Assembly: GCA_964577315.1 (NCBI GenBank)
Contig: CAZNYT010000003.1
Span: forward strand, 6,687-70,686
DNA from: Desulfonatronospira sp964577315
GTDB lineage: Bacteria; Desulfobacterota; Desulfovibrionia; Desulfovibrionales; Desulfonatronovibrionaceae
DNA: 64,000 nt
Reading direction: 5' to 3'
The notes below the pieces were generated by a model. It saw only the letters and a list, made by a program, of their open reading frames with translations. It was not told the origin of the DNA and ran no database searches. Shown here piece by piece: positions 25,365 to 33,492 of this stretch. How positions within the stretch are numbered: position 1 is the first letter of the stretch; the number at the start of each line of letters is the position of its first letter. Position numbers and translations under genes: made by a program.

Positions 25365-25955
25365 ATGGCCTTGGAGACGGAACTCAAGTTTTATATATCG
25401 GATTTTTCCAGGATATGGGAATCCATGGAGCCTTTCCATCCGTCTTGCTCCGGGTGGTATTTTGAGCAGAATCTGGTCCTGGACAAGGACCAAGATCAAT
25501 TGCTAGCAAAAGATTTTTTGTTGAGAATTCGTAGTGCTCGCAAGAATACACTCACCCTGAAAATGCCACCGCTTGAAAACTCCGGGTGTAAACAAAGAGA
25601 GGAACTGGAGACTGAAGTAATCGACTTCGAGGAAACCGAGAGGATTTTTAGTCAGCTGGGATATAAGGCCAGGTTCAGATACGAAAAGTTCAGGAATGTA
25701 TGTGCCCTGGATCAGGTAAAGGTTTGCTTGGATATTCTTCCTTTTGACGCTTTTGTGGAGTTGGAGGGACCGGAGAAAGAATTACGCAAGGCAGCCTTTA
25801 ACCTGGGCTTGGACCCGGAACAAGGAACCGCCAAGACCTACCACGAGTTGCATCAAAAATATCTTAAAAATGCTGGACTTAAGCCCCGGCCAGATTTTGT
25901 TTTTACCCGGGAACAAAAAAAAGCGCTTTCCTATAAACTTAACGTAAAACTTTAA
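25365..25955 (+). CDS. CYTH-domain protein (class IV adenylate cyclase/thiamine-triphosphatase-like)
   Basis: A 196-aa protein with the CYTH signature ExExK near its start (ALETELKFYI) and later basic/acidic strand motifs (LLRIR, TLKMP, FRYEKFRNV, VCLDILPFDAFVELEG), which line the triphosphate tunnel. Family members are class IV adenylate cyclases, thiamine triphosphatases or tripolyphosphatases; the sequence alone does not choose, though the overall length and pattern fit the CyaB-like group. ATG at 25365 places ExExK at residues 4-8, as expected; the longer frame from TTG 25347 is less likely. An M29 peptidase follows within about ten bases. Confidence 0.85.
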   Translation: MALETELKFYISDFSRIWESMEPFHPSCSGWYFEQNLVLDKDQDQLLAKDFLLRIRSARKNTLTLKMPPLENSGCKQREELETEVIDFEETERIFSQLGYKARFRYEKFRNVCALDQVKVCLDILPFDAFVELEGPEKELRKAAFNLGLDPEQGTAKTYHELHQKYLKNAGLKPRPDFVFTREQKKALSYKLNVKL

Positions 25956-25965
25956 GGAGTAAGGG

Positions 25966-27174
25966 GTGTTTAGCAGAGAAGAACTGGAAAAATACGCCCA
26001 AGTCATGGTCTGGGGCATGAAAAAGGCCAGAAAGAATCCCTTTCAAACCGGGGATATTGTACTGCTTCGCTCGGATCTGCCCTGTCTTCCCTTGGCTCAT
26101 GAGCTTTACAGCATGTTCCTGGAGATGGAGTATAATCCTGTTTTGCGAATCCTGCCCCCGGAAGAGATGGAAAAAACCTTTTTTTCCCTGGCTGGAGATG
26201 CTCAATTAGAGTTTCGCATGCCCGGGGATCGAGAGCTTTATTCCAATCTGAACGGACTGATCTCTCTTTTGGGACCGCAGTCTCTAACTCATCTCAAGGA
26301 CATAGACCCATCCAGGATTGGCAAATTCGCAGTTGCCAAAAAGTATCTGCGAGACATCCTGGAAAGAAGAGAGGCAGAGGGCAGCTTTGGCTGGAGCCTT
26401 TGTTTGTATCCCACCACGGAGCTTGCAGAGAAGGCCGGGCTAGGTTTGGAAGAATACAAACATCAGATTATTCGGGCCGTATATCTGGACAAGGACAATC
26501 CGGTACAGATCTGGGAGCAGATTTTTGAAAAATCTCAGCGCCTAAAAAATTGGCTGGACAGTTTGGACGTGGAGTATTTCCATGTTCTTTCCCCCAACAC
26601 CGATCTCCTGGTTTATCCGGGTTTAAACAGAAGATGGGTCGGACTTTCCGGGCATAATATTCCCAGTTTTGAACTTTTCCTGTCCCCGGACTACCGCTAT
26701 ACTCAGGGAGTGTATTACTCGGATCAGCCCACCTATCGCAGCGGAAACCTGGTCCGGGGGGTGCGCCTGGAGTTCAAGGACGGGGAGTTGGTAAACATGA
26801 GTGCCCAGGAAGGGGAAGAATTCATGCGTAAGCAGATAGCTATGGACGAAGGAGCTTCCCGGGTGGGAGAATTCTCTTTGACAGATAGACGCTTTTCGCG
26901 GATAGACCAATTTATGGCCCATACCCTTTACGACGAGAATTATGGAGGTCAAAACGGAAATTGTCACATAGCATTGGGGGCTTCCTACTCGGATACCTAC
27001 GCTTCGGATGCAGCAGAATTGGATACGGATTTGAAAAATGAGCTGGGTTTCAATGATTCTGCCTTGCATTGGGATTTGGTAAACACCGAGGAAAAAGAAG
27101 TCCTGGCCTATTTAAGAAACGGGGAGAAACTAACCATATACAAAAATGGCGAGTTCACCCTGCCCGATAGCTGA
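25966..27174 (+). CDS. M29-family aminopeptidase
   Basis: A 402-aa metallo-aminopeptidase of family M29 (thermophilic aminopeptidase type), removing N-terminal residues from peptides. The metal-ligand order of the family can be followed: SFELFLSPD (Glu, about 225), GASRVGEFSL (Glu, about 306), DENYGGQNGNCHIALG (Glu/His, about 325-337) and ALHWDLV (His, Asp, about 365). The start is GTG with AAGGAG about seven bases upstream, placed right after the CYTH stop, so the two are probably co-transcribed. Cytoplasmic. Confidence 0.9.
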   Translation: MFSREELEKYAQVMVWGMKKARKNPFQTGDIVLLRSDLPCLPLAHELYSMFLEMEYNPVLRILPPEEMEKTFFSLAGDAQLEFRMPGDRELYSNLNGLISLLGPQSLTHLKDIDPSRIGKFAVAKKYLRDILERREAEGSFGWSLCLYPTTELAEKAGLGLEEYKHQIIRAVYLDKDNPVQIWEQIFEKSQRLKNWLDSLDVEYFHVLSPNTDLLVYPGLNRRWVGLSGHNIPSFELFLSPDYRYTQGVYYSDQPTYRSGNLVRGVRLEFKDGELVNMSAQEGEEFMRKQIAMDEGASRVGEFSLTDRRFSRIDQFMAHTLYDENYGGQNGNCHIALGASYSDTYASDAAELDTDLKNELGFNDSALHWDLVNTEEKEVLAYLRNGEKLTIYKNGEFTLPDS

Positions 27175-27208
27175 GCTGCAGCACGGGCCAACCCAAAAGG
27201 ACAAACAA

Positions 27209-27973
27209 ATGGATGCTGTGAAAATCATGCCCTGCCTGGATATGAAGGAAGGCCGGGTGGTAAAAGGAATCAATTTTGTCAATCTTTCCGATGCCGGGGA
27301 TCCCGTGGAACATGCAGTTTTTTACCAGCAAGAAGGAGCGGATGAGTTAGCCATATTGGATATTTCCGCCACCCAGGAAAAAAGAGGTACCAGGCTGGAA
27401 TGGGTGCAAAACGTTTCCTCCCTTATCTCTATCCCCTTGACAGTGGGAGGAGGGATTTCCTCCCTGGAAGATGTGGAAGCAGTGCTTAACTCCGGAGCGG
27501 ACAAGGTTTCCATTAGCAGTGCAGCAGTCAAGAATCCGGATCTGATTGATCAGGCCGTCCAGGCTTTTGGTTCCTCGAGGGTGGTTATTGCAGTGGACGG
27601 CAAGCGCAATCCGGAAATGGCTTCCGGTTTCGAATTGGTGGTTTCCGGCGGAACCAAGCCCGTGGGCAGGGATGCGGTGGCTTGGGCAAGAGAATGCCAG
27701 GAACGAGGTGCCGGGGTGCTTTTACCTACCAGCATGGACGGAGACGGTACCAAGCAGGGATACGACCTGGAGTTTACCCGGGCTATATCAGAATCGGTTA
27801 CCATACCGGTGATAGCCTCGGGCGGAGCAGGGGAGTTGGAGCATTTTTATCACGGAGTGGTTCAGGGCGGTGCTGAAATTCTTCTGGCGGCTTCAGTCTT
27901 TCATTACCGTACCCTCAGCATAAGGCAAGTAAAGGAGTACCTCAAGGAGAAGGGCTTGCAGGTGCACTTATAG
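27209..27973 (+). CDS. hisF: Imidazole glycerol phosphate synthase cyclase subunit HisF
   Basis: A 254-aa beta/alpha-barrel protein. HisF, with glutaminase HisH, turns PRFAR plus ammonia into imidazole glycerol phosphate and AICAR. Both catalytic Asp residues are present (CLDMKEGR near residue 10, VIAVDGKR near 130), as are the phosphate loops TVGGGI and IASGGAGELEHF. The usual TSMDRDGT motif reads TSMDGDGT here. ATG at 27209 has AAAAGG eight bases upstream; the frame extended back to 27146 overlaps the aminopeptidase gene and adds residues not found in HisF. No other his gene is in the window. Confidence 0.93.
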   Translation: MDAVKIMPCLDMKEGRVVKGINFVNLSDAGDPVEHAVFYQQEGADELAILDISATQEKRGTRLEWVQNVSSLISIPLTVGGGISSLEDVEAVLNSGADKVSISSAAVKNPDLIDQAVQAFGSSRVVIAVDGKRNPEMASGFELVVSGGTKPVGRDAVAWARECQERGAGVLLPTSMDGDGTKQGYDLEFTRAISESVTIPVIASGGAGELEHFYHGVVQGGAEILLAASVFHYRTLSIRQVKEYLKEKGLQVHL

Positions 27974-27990
27974 TTCTTGCTTGTTTGTAA

Positions 27991-28007
27991 GATATGGTGA
28001 TAGTTAC
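27991..28007 (-). repeat. Dispersed repeat, half copy (f), short
   Basis: GATATGGTGATAGTTAC, a trimmed right-hand unit 17 bases after the hisF stop, in the 367-base gap before the cardiolipin synthase gene. The same gap carries the long copy at 28169. Confidence 0.4.
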
Positions 28008-28168
28008 ATTCTTTCCACCTTTTAATGCTATTGATTACAGCTTCCTATCCAAGAGTTCTATAGGAATCCTTAAGCTGAATATACACTTGAGTATGGCAAG
28101 ATATAAATTAACCAATGGCTTTTTAGCTTGCCCTATCTTTTCGGTATAGAGATATTCCTTCCTTTATC

Positions 28169-28258
28169 GTAACTATTCACCAAATCTTTTTGAGTGCCTT
28201 CCCGAAAGCACGCAAAAATCTCCGGCGAACAGTTTAGGCAAAACATGGTGAATAGTTG
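28169..28258 (-). repeat. Dispersed repeat, long copy 2
   Basis: Read on the minus strand it starts CAACTATTCACCATGTTTTG, carries a second CTGTTCGCCGG unit and a GCGTGCTTTCGGGAAGGCAC centre, and ends AAAGATTTGGTGAATAGTTAC. It aligns along its length with the plus-strand copy at 31178, so the family occurs in both orientations. Confidence 0.85.
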
Positions 28259-28340
28259 ACCTTTATCAAGAATCCCGGAAAAAGTTGGAGAATTTCGCAT
28301 AACAATAGTACACACTTGTTATGCAAACCAGGTGTGATCC

Positions 28341-29774
28341 ATGCTTACAGAAACCTTTATTTGGAGTTTAAGCGGTTGGGTGATTCGGCTGGGGATGATC
28401 CCGGTAATCGGCATGCGCAAAGATAATCCCGCAACCTGCTTGGCTTGGCTAGCGGTCATCTTCTTGGTGCCCTGGCTGGGTTTGCTTCTGTACCTGCTTT
28501 TGGAGGAACACGGTTTAAGCCGGCCTAGACTTTCGCGGCGCTTAAAGAAACACAAGAATTTCTATCTCACCAATTCCCAGTATTTAGTATCTCCTTCTTT
28601 CGAAGGTGGTCAGGTAAATCATGAATATCAGATCCTGGTGAATTTAGCTGAAAAACACGGTGGTTTGCCCTTGCTCGGGAGCAACAAGGTAGGATTGATC
28701 ACGGATACCAAAGAGTGCGTGGATGCTTTGGTGCGGGATATCCAGGGAGCTAAAAGCCATGTTCATCTTTTGTTTTATATATTTCGCGATGATATAACTG
28801 GACAGAAAGTGGCCCGGGCTTTGGTGGAGGCGGTGCAGAGAGGGGTGACCTGCAGAGTTGTGGCCGATGCTGTGGGTTCTGCTGGATTGTTTTCCGGGTT
28901 GGGAAAGTGGATGGAAGATCAGGGGATCCAGGTTCATGCCGCACTGCGGGCCAATCCCTTGCGTATGAGACTGGCCAGGGTGGATATCCGCAATCACCGC
29001 AAGCTGGCAGTCATTGACGGACAGGTGGGATACACCGGTTCCCAAAATATTGTCGAACCCGAATTCGGCCATAAAAAGGCAGGGCAGTGGCACGACGTAA
29101 TGATCCGGGTCCAGGGTCCTACAGTGAGACAGTTGCAATCCGTATTTGTGGAGGATTGGTTTTACGAGACCCAGGAAATTCTGGATCATCCGGATATTTA
29201 TCCCGCCTCGGTTCAAGGGGAGGGACAGGCTGCAGTGCAGGTGGTTCCCACGGGGCCGGACAAGCCCACTTATGGGTTCCAGGACCTTGTGATTCAGGCT
29301 ATAAACACGGCAGAACGCAGGGTATCAGTGGTATCTCCGTACTTTATTCCCAACGATGGCTTGATAACTGCTTTAAGGCTGGCTTCAGCCCGCGGGGTGG
29401 AGGTAGATATCATTGTCCCGGACAGGAGCGACCACTTGCTTGTGGATCAGGCCAGTGGCTATTATTGCGGGGTGGTTTTGCAGAATGGGGGGAATGTGTT
29501 TTTGTTCCAGGAGGGGATGCTGCACACCAAGATCATAGCCATAGACGAATCCATGGCAATGGTGGGCTCTGCCAATTTTGATATAAGGTCCTTTTACCTG
29601 AACATAGAACTAATAAGTATCGTTTTTGACCCTGAGTTCAACTACGACTTGAGAATGCTGCTCAAAAAATACAAGGACCAATCCCGCCGGGTAAGTCCGG
29701 CTTATTGGTTCAGACGCCCTCTCTATAAGAAGATGTCCCAGGGAGTGGTCAAAATATTTAGTCCTTTGCTTTAA
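28341..29774 (+). CDS. cls: Cardiolipin synthase (phospholipase D family)
   Basis: A 477-aa membrane enzyme that condenses two phosphatidylglycerols, or a related pair, into cardiolipin. Two N-terminal transmembrane helices (about residues 8-55, starting with the WVIRLGMIPVIG block) are followed by two phospholipase-D HKD motifs: HRKLAVIDGQVGYTGSQN (about residue 219) and HTKIIAIDESMAMVGSANFD (about 394). The length and order match bacterial Cls. It converges on dapL with only five bases between stop codons. Confidence 0.94.
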   Translation: MLTETFIWSLSGWVIRLGMIPVIGMRKDNPATCLAWLAVIFLVPWLGLLLYLLLEEHGLSRPRLSRRLKKHKNFYLTNSQYLVSPSFEGGQVNHEYQILVNLAEKHGGLPLLGSNKVGLITDTKECVDALVRDIQGAKSHVHLLFYIFRDDITGQKVARALVEAVQRGVTCRVVADAVGSAGLFSGLGKWMEDQGIQVHAALRANPLRMRLARVDIRNHRKLAVIDGQVGYTGSQNIVEPEFGHKKAGQWHDVMIRVQGPTVRQLQSVFVEDWFYETQEILDHPDIYPASVQGEGQAAVQVVPTGPDKPTYGFQDLVIQAINTAERRVSVVSPYFIPNDGLITALRLASARGVEVDIIVPDRSDHLLVDQASGYYCGVVLQNGGNVFLFQEGMLHTKIIAIDESMAMVGSANFDIRSFYLNIELISIVFDPEFNYDLRMLLKKYKDQSRRVSPAYWFRRPLYKKMSQGVVKIFSPLL

Positions 29775-29779
29775 CTTGA

Positions 29780-31000
29780 TTACAAGGCCTGAGTTATTCT
29801 TTGCATGGCTTCTTGGACGTTTTCCAGGTCATTAAAGGCGCTCAAGCGGATGAAGCCTTGCCCGCAGGAGCCAAACCCCGTTCCCGGAGTGCAGACCACT
29901 CCTGCTTTGTTTAGCAAATCGTCGAACAGGCTCCAGGAGTCTGAGCCGCTTTGGATCCATATGTAAGGGGAGTTTTCTCCGCCAGTACAGTTGAATCCCA
30001 GGTTCTGCATCTCCTGACGAATGATCCGGGCATTGTTCAGGTAGTAATCTATATTCTCTCGGATCTGGGCTTGACCTTCCGGGGTATATACTGCTTCTGC
30101 AGCTCTTTGCACCGGATAAGACACCCCATTGAATTTTGTGGCGTGCCTCCTGTTCCAAAGTCCATGAACCCCGATTTTTTCCCCCTTATGGTCAAAGGCT
30201 GTGCAATCCTTGGGGACAACGGTATAAGCACACCTGGTTCCGGTAAACCCGGCAGTCTTGGAAAAGCTGCGAAATTCCACTGCTACCTCCTTGGCCCCGG
30301 GCAATTCAAAGATGCTGTGGGGCATCTCAGGATCCCTAATAAAAGCCTCATATGCAGCATCAAACAGTATTAGAGCCTGGTTCTCACGGGCGTAATCCAC
30401 CCATTTTTGCAGCTGCTGCTTGCTTATTCCCACTCCAGTAGGGTTGTTGGGGTAGCAAAGGTAGATAAGATCTACTCCTTGCCGGGGCAATTCCGGGGTA
30501 AAATCGTTTTCCGGGGTGCTTTCCAGATAAACCAAGCCTTGAAACCGGCCATCCTGGAAAGGACCAGTTCTGCCGGCCATTACATTGGTATCCACATACA
30601 CGGGATACACTGGATCCTGAACAGCTACTGCAACATCGGTGTGAAAAAGTTCCTGGAAATTGGCTACGTCGCATTTGGCCCCGTCACTAATAAATATTTC
30701 CTCGGCACTTATGTCCGCTCCCCGCTCCTGAAAGTCGTGCTTGGCAATCTTTTCCCTCAAGAAGTTATATCCTTGTTCCGGTCCGTATCCCCTGAAGGCT
30801 TTGGGGTCTCCCATCTCGTCCACCGCTTCGTGCATGGCTTGCAGGCAAGCCTGTGGCAAGGGGCGAGTAACATCTCCAATACCTAGCTTGATTATTCTCT
30901 GGTCCGGGTACTCTTCTTGAAATTTTTGTATTCTTTTAGCAATATCCGCAAACAGGTAGGATGCGGTGAGTTTTAAATAATGTTCATTAATTCGGATCAT
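29780..31000 (-). CDS. dapL: LL-diaminopimelate aminotransferase
   Basis: A 406-aa class I/II PLP aminotransferase that converts tetrahydrodipicolinate directly to LL-diaminopimelate, bypassing the succinyl or acetyl branches. Markers are the N-terminal IKLGIGDVTRPLP, FISDGAKCDVANFQELF, YPNNPTG (about 188) and the PLP-lysine in RSFSKTAGFTGTRCAY (about 246). The C-terminal arm includes GGENSPYIW. AGGAG nine bases upstream supports the ATG. With lysA, dapA and dapF elsewhere in the window it outlines a DapL-type lysine/peptidoglycan pathway. Confidence 0.95.
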   Translation of the reverse strand: MIRINEHYLKLTASYLFADIAKRIQKFQEEYPDQRIIKLGIGDVTRPLPQACLQAMHEAVDEMGDPKAFRGYGPEQGYNFLREKIAKHDFQERGADISAEEIFISDGAKCDVANFQELFHTDVAVAVQDPVYPVYVDTNVMAGRTGPFQDGRFQGLVYLESTPENDFTPELPRQGVDLIYLCYPNNPTGVGISKQQLQKWVDYARENQALILFDAAYEAFIRDPEMPHSIFELPGAKEVAVEFRSFSKTAGFTGTRCAYTVVPKDCTAFDHKGEKIGVHGLWNRRHATKFNGVSYPVQRAAEAVYTPEGQAQIRENIDYYLNNARIIRQEMQNLGFNCTGGENSPYIWIQSGSDSWSLFDDLLNKAGVVCTPGTGFGSCGQGFIRLSAFNDLENVQEAMQRITQAL

Positions 31001-31177
31001 AAGTCGTCGCTCCTGTGAGTTTTTGGTTTGAGTCCCTTAGTCAAGGAATATAGCGGGTATACAAAAGATTTCATCCAAGTCCAATCGGATTCGAAGACAA
31101 TTAAAGAAATTGCACTCAGGTGTCAAACCCTATACAATTACCCAAGCTGGCTTAAGCTTTTCCTTTGCTGACAGAGA

Positions 31178-31274
31178 GCAACTATTCACCATGTTTTACC
31201 CAGACTATCCACCGGATCTTTTAGTGTGCTTTTGTCGGGAGGCAGGCACGAAAAAAGATTTGGTGAAGAGTTAC
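31178..31274 (+). repeat. Dispersed repeat, long copy 3
   Basis: The clearest long copy: GCAACTATTCACCATGTTTT, then CAGACTATCCACCGGATC, a central GCTTTTGTCGGGAGGCAGGC, and AAAAAAGATTTGGTGAAGAG at the right. It lies between dapL and the selenoprotein gene; this 545-base gap also holds the palindrome and tandem promoters described separately. Confidence 0.85.
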
Positions 31275-31394
31275 TACAGAGTTGTATTGATTTTTCGCTG
31301 TAGTTATTCCAAAGGTTTGAGAAAAACTTGCTGGCTTTGAAGTGCGCTGTCAATGTGTCCAGTCTTAGGTTTCAAGCATTAACTGATAACCTTT

Positions 31395-31413
31395 CATTCT
31401 CAGGTTGAGAATG
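31395..31413. promoter_or_regulatory. Palindromic operator-like site upstream of the selenoprotein gene
   Basis: Perfect 8-bp arms CATTCTCA and TGAGAATG with a 3-base spacer, about 20 bases upstream of the first -35 box. It resembles a dimeric regulator site; the regulator is not identified. Confidence 0.45.
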
Positions 31414-31432
31414 GAAATTTGCCGCCTGGGTT

Positions 31433-31461
31433 TTGACAAGCTGCAAATAAAGCTTTATTAA
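31433..31461 (+). promoter_or_regulatory. Promoter P1 of the selenoprotein gene
   Basis: TTGACA (31433-31438), 17 bases, then TATTAA (31456-31461). Confidence 0.65.
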
Positions 31462-31483
31462 TACTCTTCGGGTAAGATAAGTA

Positions 31484-31512
31484 TTGACTTCCATCATTAA
31501 AACTAATATATA
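31484..31512 (+). promoter_or_regulatory. Promoter P2 of the selenoprotein gene
   Basis: TTGACT (31484-31489), 17 bases, then TATATA (31507-31512), giving a leader of about 25-30 bases before the AAGGAGG ribosome-binding site. Confidence 0.7.
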
Positions 31513-31545
31513 ACTTTTTTTAAAACTAAGGAGGATTGGAATATT

Positions 31546-31851
31546 ATGTTAGAGGTGACCGAAACAGCCAAGAATCAATTGGACAAAATCTTTGAAACCC
31601 AGGAAAAAGCCCCCATTCGGGTGTACCTTACTGCCGGGTGAGGCGGCCCTAGGCTAGCGCTTGCTCTGGATGAGCAAAAGGAAAACGACAACATTTACGA
31701 TGTCAAGGGCTACCAATTTCTCGTGGACAAGAATCTCATGGAGACCGTTTCCCCGGTTGAGCTAGATATGGCTGATGGCGGTTTTGTAGTCAGATCCGGG
31801 CTGCAAACAGGAACAGGTGGATGCGGACCTTCTTCTTGTTCCTCCTGCTAA
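31546..31851 (+). CDS. HesB/IscA-like selenoprotein (in-frame UGA read as selenocysteine)
   Basis: A 101-aa protein if the UGA at 31639-31641 (codon 32) is read through. The frame continues cleanly on both sides: IRVYLTAG-U-GGPRLALALDE before and after the codon, then a C-terminus with GGCGPSSCSSC and a normal TAA. This matches the known HesB-like selenoprotein family, where Sec stands at the place of the first conserved Cys of IscA-type iron-sulfur scaffold proteins. A hairpin with 6-bp stem and UGGAU loop at 31661-31677, 19 bases after the UGA, is a good bacterial SECIS candidate. Two promoters, AAGGAGG upstream and a terminator frame it as a single-gene unit. The exact role of the family is unknown. 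Confidence 0.9.
31661..31677 (+). promoter_or_regulatory. Candidate SECIS hairpin
   Basis: A perfect 6-bp stem (TTGCTC with GAGCAA) closed by a 5-base loop TGGAT, starting 19 bases after the in-frame TGA. The distance and G-rich apical loop fit a SelB-binding element; the lower stem was not resolved by eye. Confidence 0.6.
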
Positions 31852-31878
31852 AGTCCTTTTATAATACGTAATTTAATT

Positions 31879-31907
31879 GGCCATGTCGGGCAGACGTGGC
31901 CTTTTTT
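31879..31907 (+). terminator. Rho-independent terminator of the selenoprotein gene
   Basis: A 9-bp stem with one G-T pair (31879-31887 with 31893-31901) followed by six T, 28 bases after the stop codon. Confidence 0.88.
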
Positions 31908-31951
31908 CTTGTTCAAAGCCTAGTTAGCTGAAAACCGCGGAGGTTTACAAT

Positions 31952-32239
31952 ATGCAGTGCGATACCATCAAGAAGGGTGTAGAATGTATCTTCATGACTG
32001 CCAAGGGATGTTCCTACAAGCAAGGATACTGTTACCCCATAATAGAGCAGTGCGAAGGATGTGAGAGGGTGCATGAATTCGGGGGACAAACCTATTGCAA
32101 AAGCTATCCCGAACCTGCCAGAAAGTGGGAGAGGGGGGCTTGCAACTTTGCCACCCATATTCAGGCCACAGTGGAAAAAAGCGGTCAAGTCAAGGTAAAT
32201 CCCCTAAAGGCTTCCAAGCGAGCGGCTAAAAAGCGCTAG
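31952..32239 (+). CDS. PxxKW-family cysteine-rich protein
   Basis: A 95-aa protein with eight cysteines in the first two thirds (CDTIKKGVEC, GCSYKQGYC, QCEGCERV, YCKSYP) and the hallmark PARKW followed by ERGACNFATH; the tail is basic (KASKRAAKKR). The PxxKW cysteine-rich family occurs in Desulfobacterota-type bacteria and has no known function. The cysteines suggest a zinc or iron-sulfur site, and the basic tail possible nucleic-acid contact; both are inference. GGAGG eight bases upstream supports the ATG. Confidence 0.85.
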   Translation: MQCDTIKKGVECIFMTAKGCSYKQGYCYPIIEQCEGCERVHEFGGQTYCKSYPEPARKWERGACNFATHIQATVEKSGQVKVNPLKASKRAAKKR

Positions 32240-32262
32240 TTTTTGGCCTTTGCCCATTACAT

Positions 32263-33492
32263 ATGCAATCAATACATGATTATATAAATAGCCTGTCCTG
32301 GATGGTAACCGAATTGCAGGAAAAACTGGTTGCCATTCCGGCACTGGGCCCAGATAATCAGGGTAGCGGCGAAAAGGCCAAATCCGACTTTGTCCGAAGT
32401 TATCTTCAGGACATGGGGGTTACGGACATAACCGAGGTCCACTCCCCGGATGCGAGAGTACAGTGCGGATACCGCCCCAATTTTGTTGCCAAGATTGAAG
32501 GCAAAAATCCCCATAAAACCCTGTGGATAATTACCCATCTGGATGTGGTTCCCCCTGGAGATTCCGAGCTTTGGAACAGCGATCCTTTTCAGCTGGAAAT
32601 ACAAGGGGATTTGATCTTTGGCCGGGGAGTGGAAGACAATCACCAGGGCATGACCTCCTCTTTCCTAGTGGCCAAGGCCTTTTTGGACTTGGGTATAAAT
32701 CCGGATATCAATCTGGGTCTGATTTTGGTATCTGATGAGGAAACCGGAAACAAGTACGGATTGCCTTATGTATTGGATGAGCGACCAGATCTTTTCAGCA
32801 CTGAGGATCTTTTTTTAGTGCCGGACTTCGGGAGCAGCGATTCCGACCTGATGGAAGTAGCGGAAAAGAGCATGCTCTGGGTCAAAATTTCTGCACAGGG
32901 CAAGCAGTGCCATGCTTCCACCCCGGATAGAGGCATCAATTCCCTGGTGGCTTGTTCTGCCCTGGTCCTGAAAATGGAGGAGCTGAACCAGATTTTTCCC
33001 ATGCAGAACGAGCTCTTCAAGCCTTCCGGCTCCACCTTCTGCCCCACCAAGAAAGAGGCCAACGTTCCCAATGTCAATACCATTCCTGGCCTGGATATTT
33101 TTTATGTAGATTGCAGAGTGCTCCCGGAATACTCTTTGACCCAAGTCTTTCACGAGATACGCAAGTTGGGCTCCGAAATAGAAGAACAGTACAATGTGAG
33201 AATTGATTACGAGACGATTTTGCAAGAGGAGTCCGCACCCTATACTTCTCCCTCCAGCGAAGTCGTTGTCAAACTGGGGCAAAGTATTGAGCAGGTTTAT
33301 TCCGTACGGCCCACCGCACAGGGAGTGGGCGGCGGTACCGTGGCTTCTTTCCTTCGGCGCAGGGGTTACGATGCCGTGGTCTGGGCCACACTTATGGGGA
33401 CTGCTCACCAGCCCAACGAGTGCGCCAGTATAGAAAATATTATCAAAGATGCTCAGGTAATGGCCTTAATGGCCGTTGATGATGGTGGATAA
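32263..33492 (+). CDS. M20-family metallopeptidase (ArgE/DapE-like)
   Basis: A 409-aa zinc hydrolase of family M20. Metal-ligand motifs are in place: THLDVVPPGD (His, about 90), GRGVEDNHQG (bridging Asp, about 126), SDEETG with the catalytic Glu (about 163) and a late TAHQPNE His near 387. A lid domain is inserted in the middle. The family includes DapE, ArgE and dipeptidases. Since the window encodes DapL, a DapE role in lysine synthesis is unlikely, and dipeptidase or deacylase activity is more probable. It overlaps the start of mnmG. Confidence 0.88.
   Translation: MQSIHDYINSLSWMVTELQEKLVAIPALGPDNQGSGEKAKSDFVRSYLQDMGVTDITEVHSPDARVQCGYRPNFVAKIEGKNPHKTLWIITHLDVVPPGDSELWNSDPFQLEIQGDLIFGRGVEDNHQGMTSSFLVAKAFLDLGINPDINLGLILVSDEETGNKYGLPYVLDERPDLFSTEDLFLVPDFGSSDSDLMEVAEKSMLWVKISAQGKQCHASTPDRGINSLVACSALVLKMEELNQIFPMQNELFKPSGSTFCPTKKEANVPNVNTIPGLDIFYVDCRVLPEYSLTQVFHEIRKLGSEIEEQYNVRIDYETILQEESAPYTSPSSEVVVKLGQSIEQVYSVRPTAQGVGGGTVASFLRRRGYDAVVWATLMGTAHQPNECASIENIIKDAQVMALMAVDDGG

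Noticed and set aside
25274..25465. 63-aa frame starting near the CYTH gene
   Set aside because: It lies largely inside the CYTH gene in a different frame, and its composition is unlike a real protein.
31395..31413. Fur box
   Set aside because: The palindrome has the wrong internal order and spacing for the usual Fur 7-1-7 consensus, so no regulator was named.
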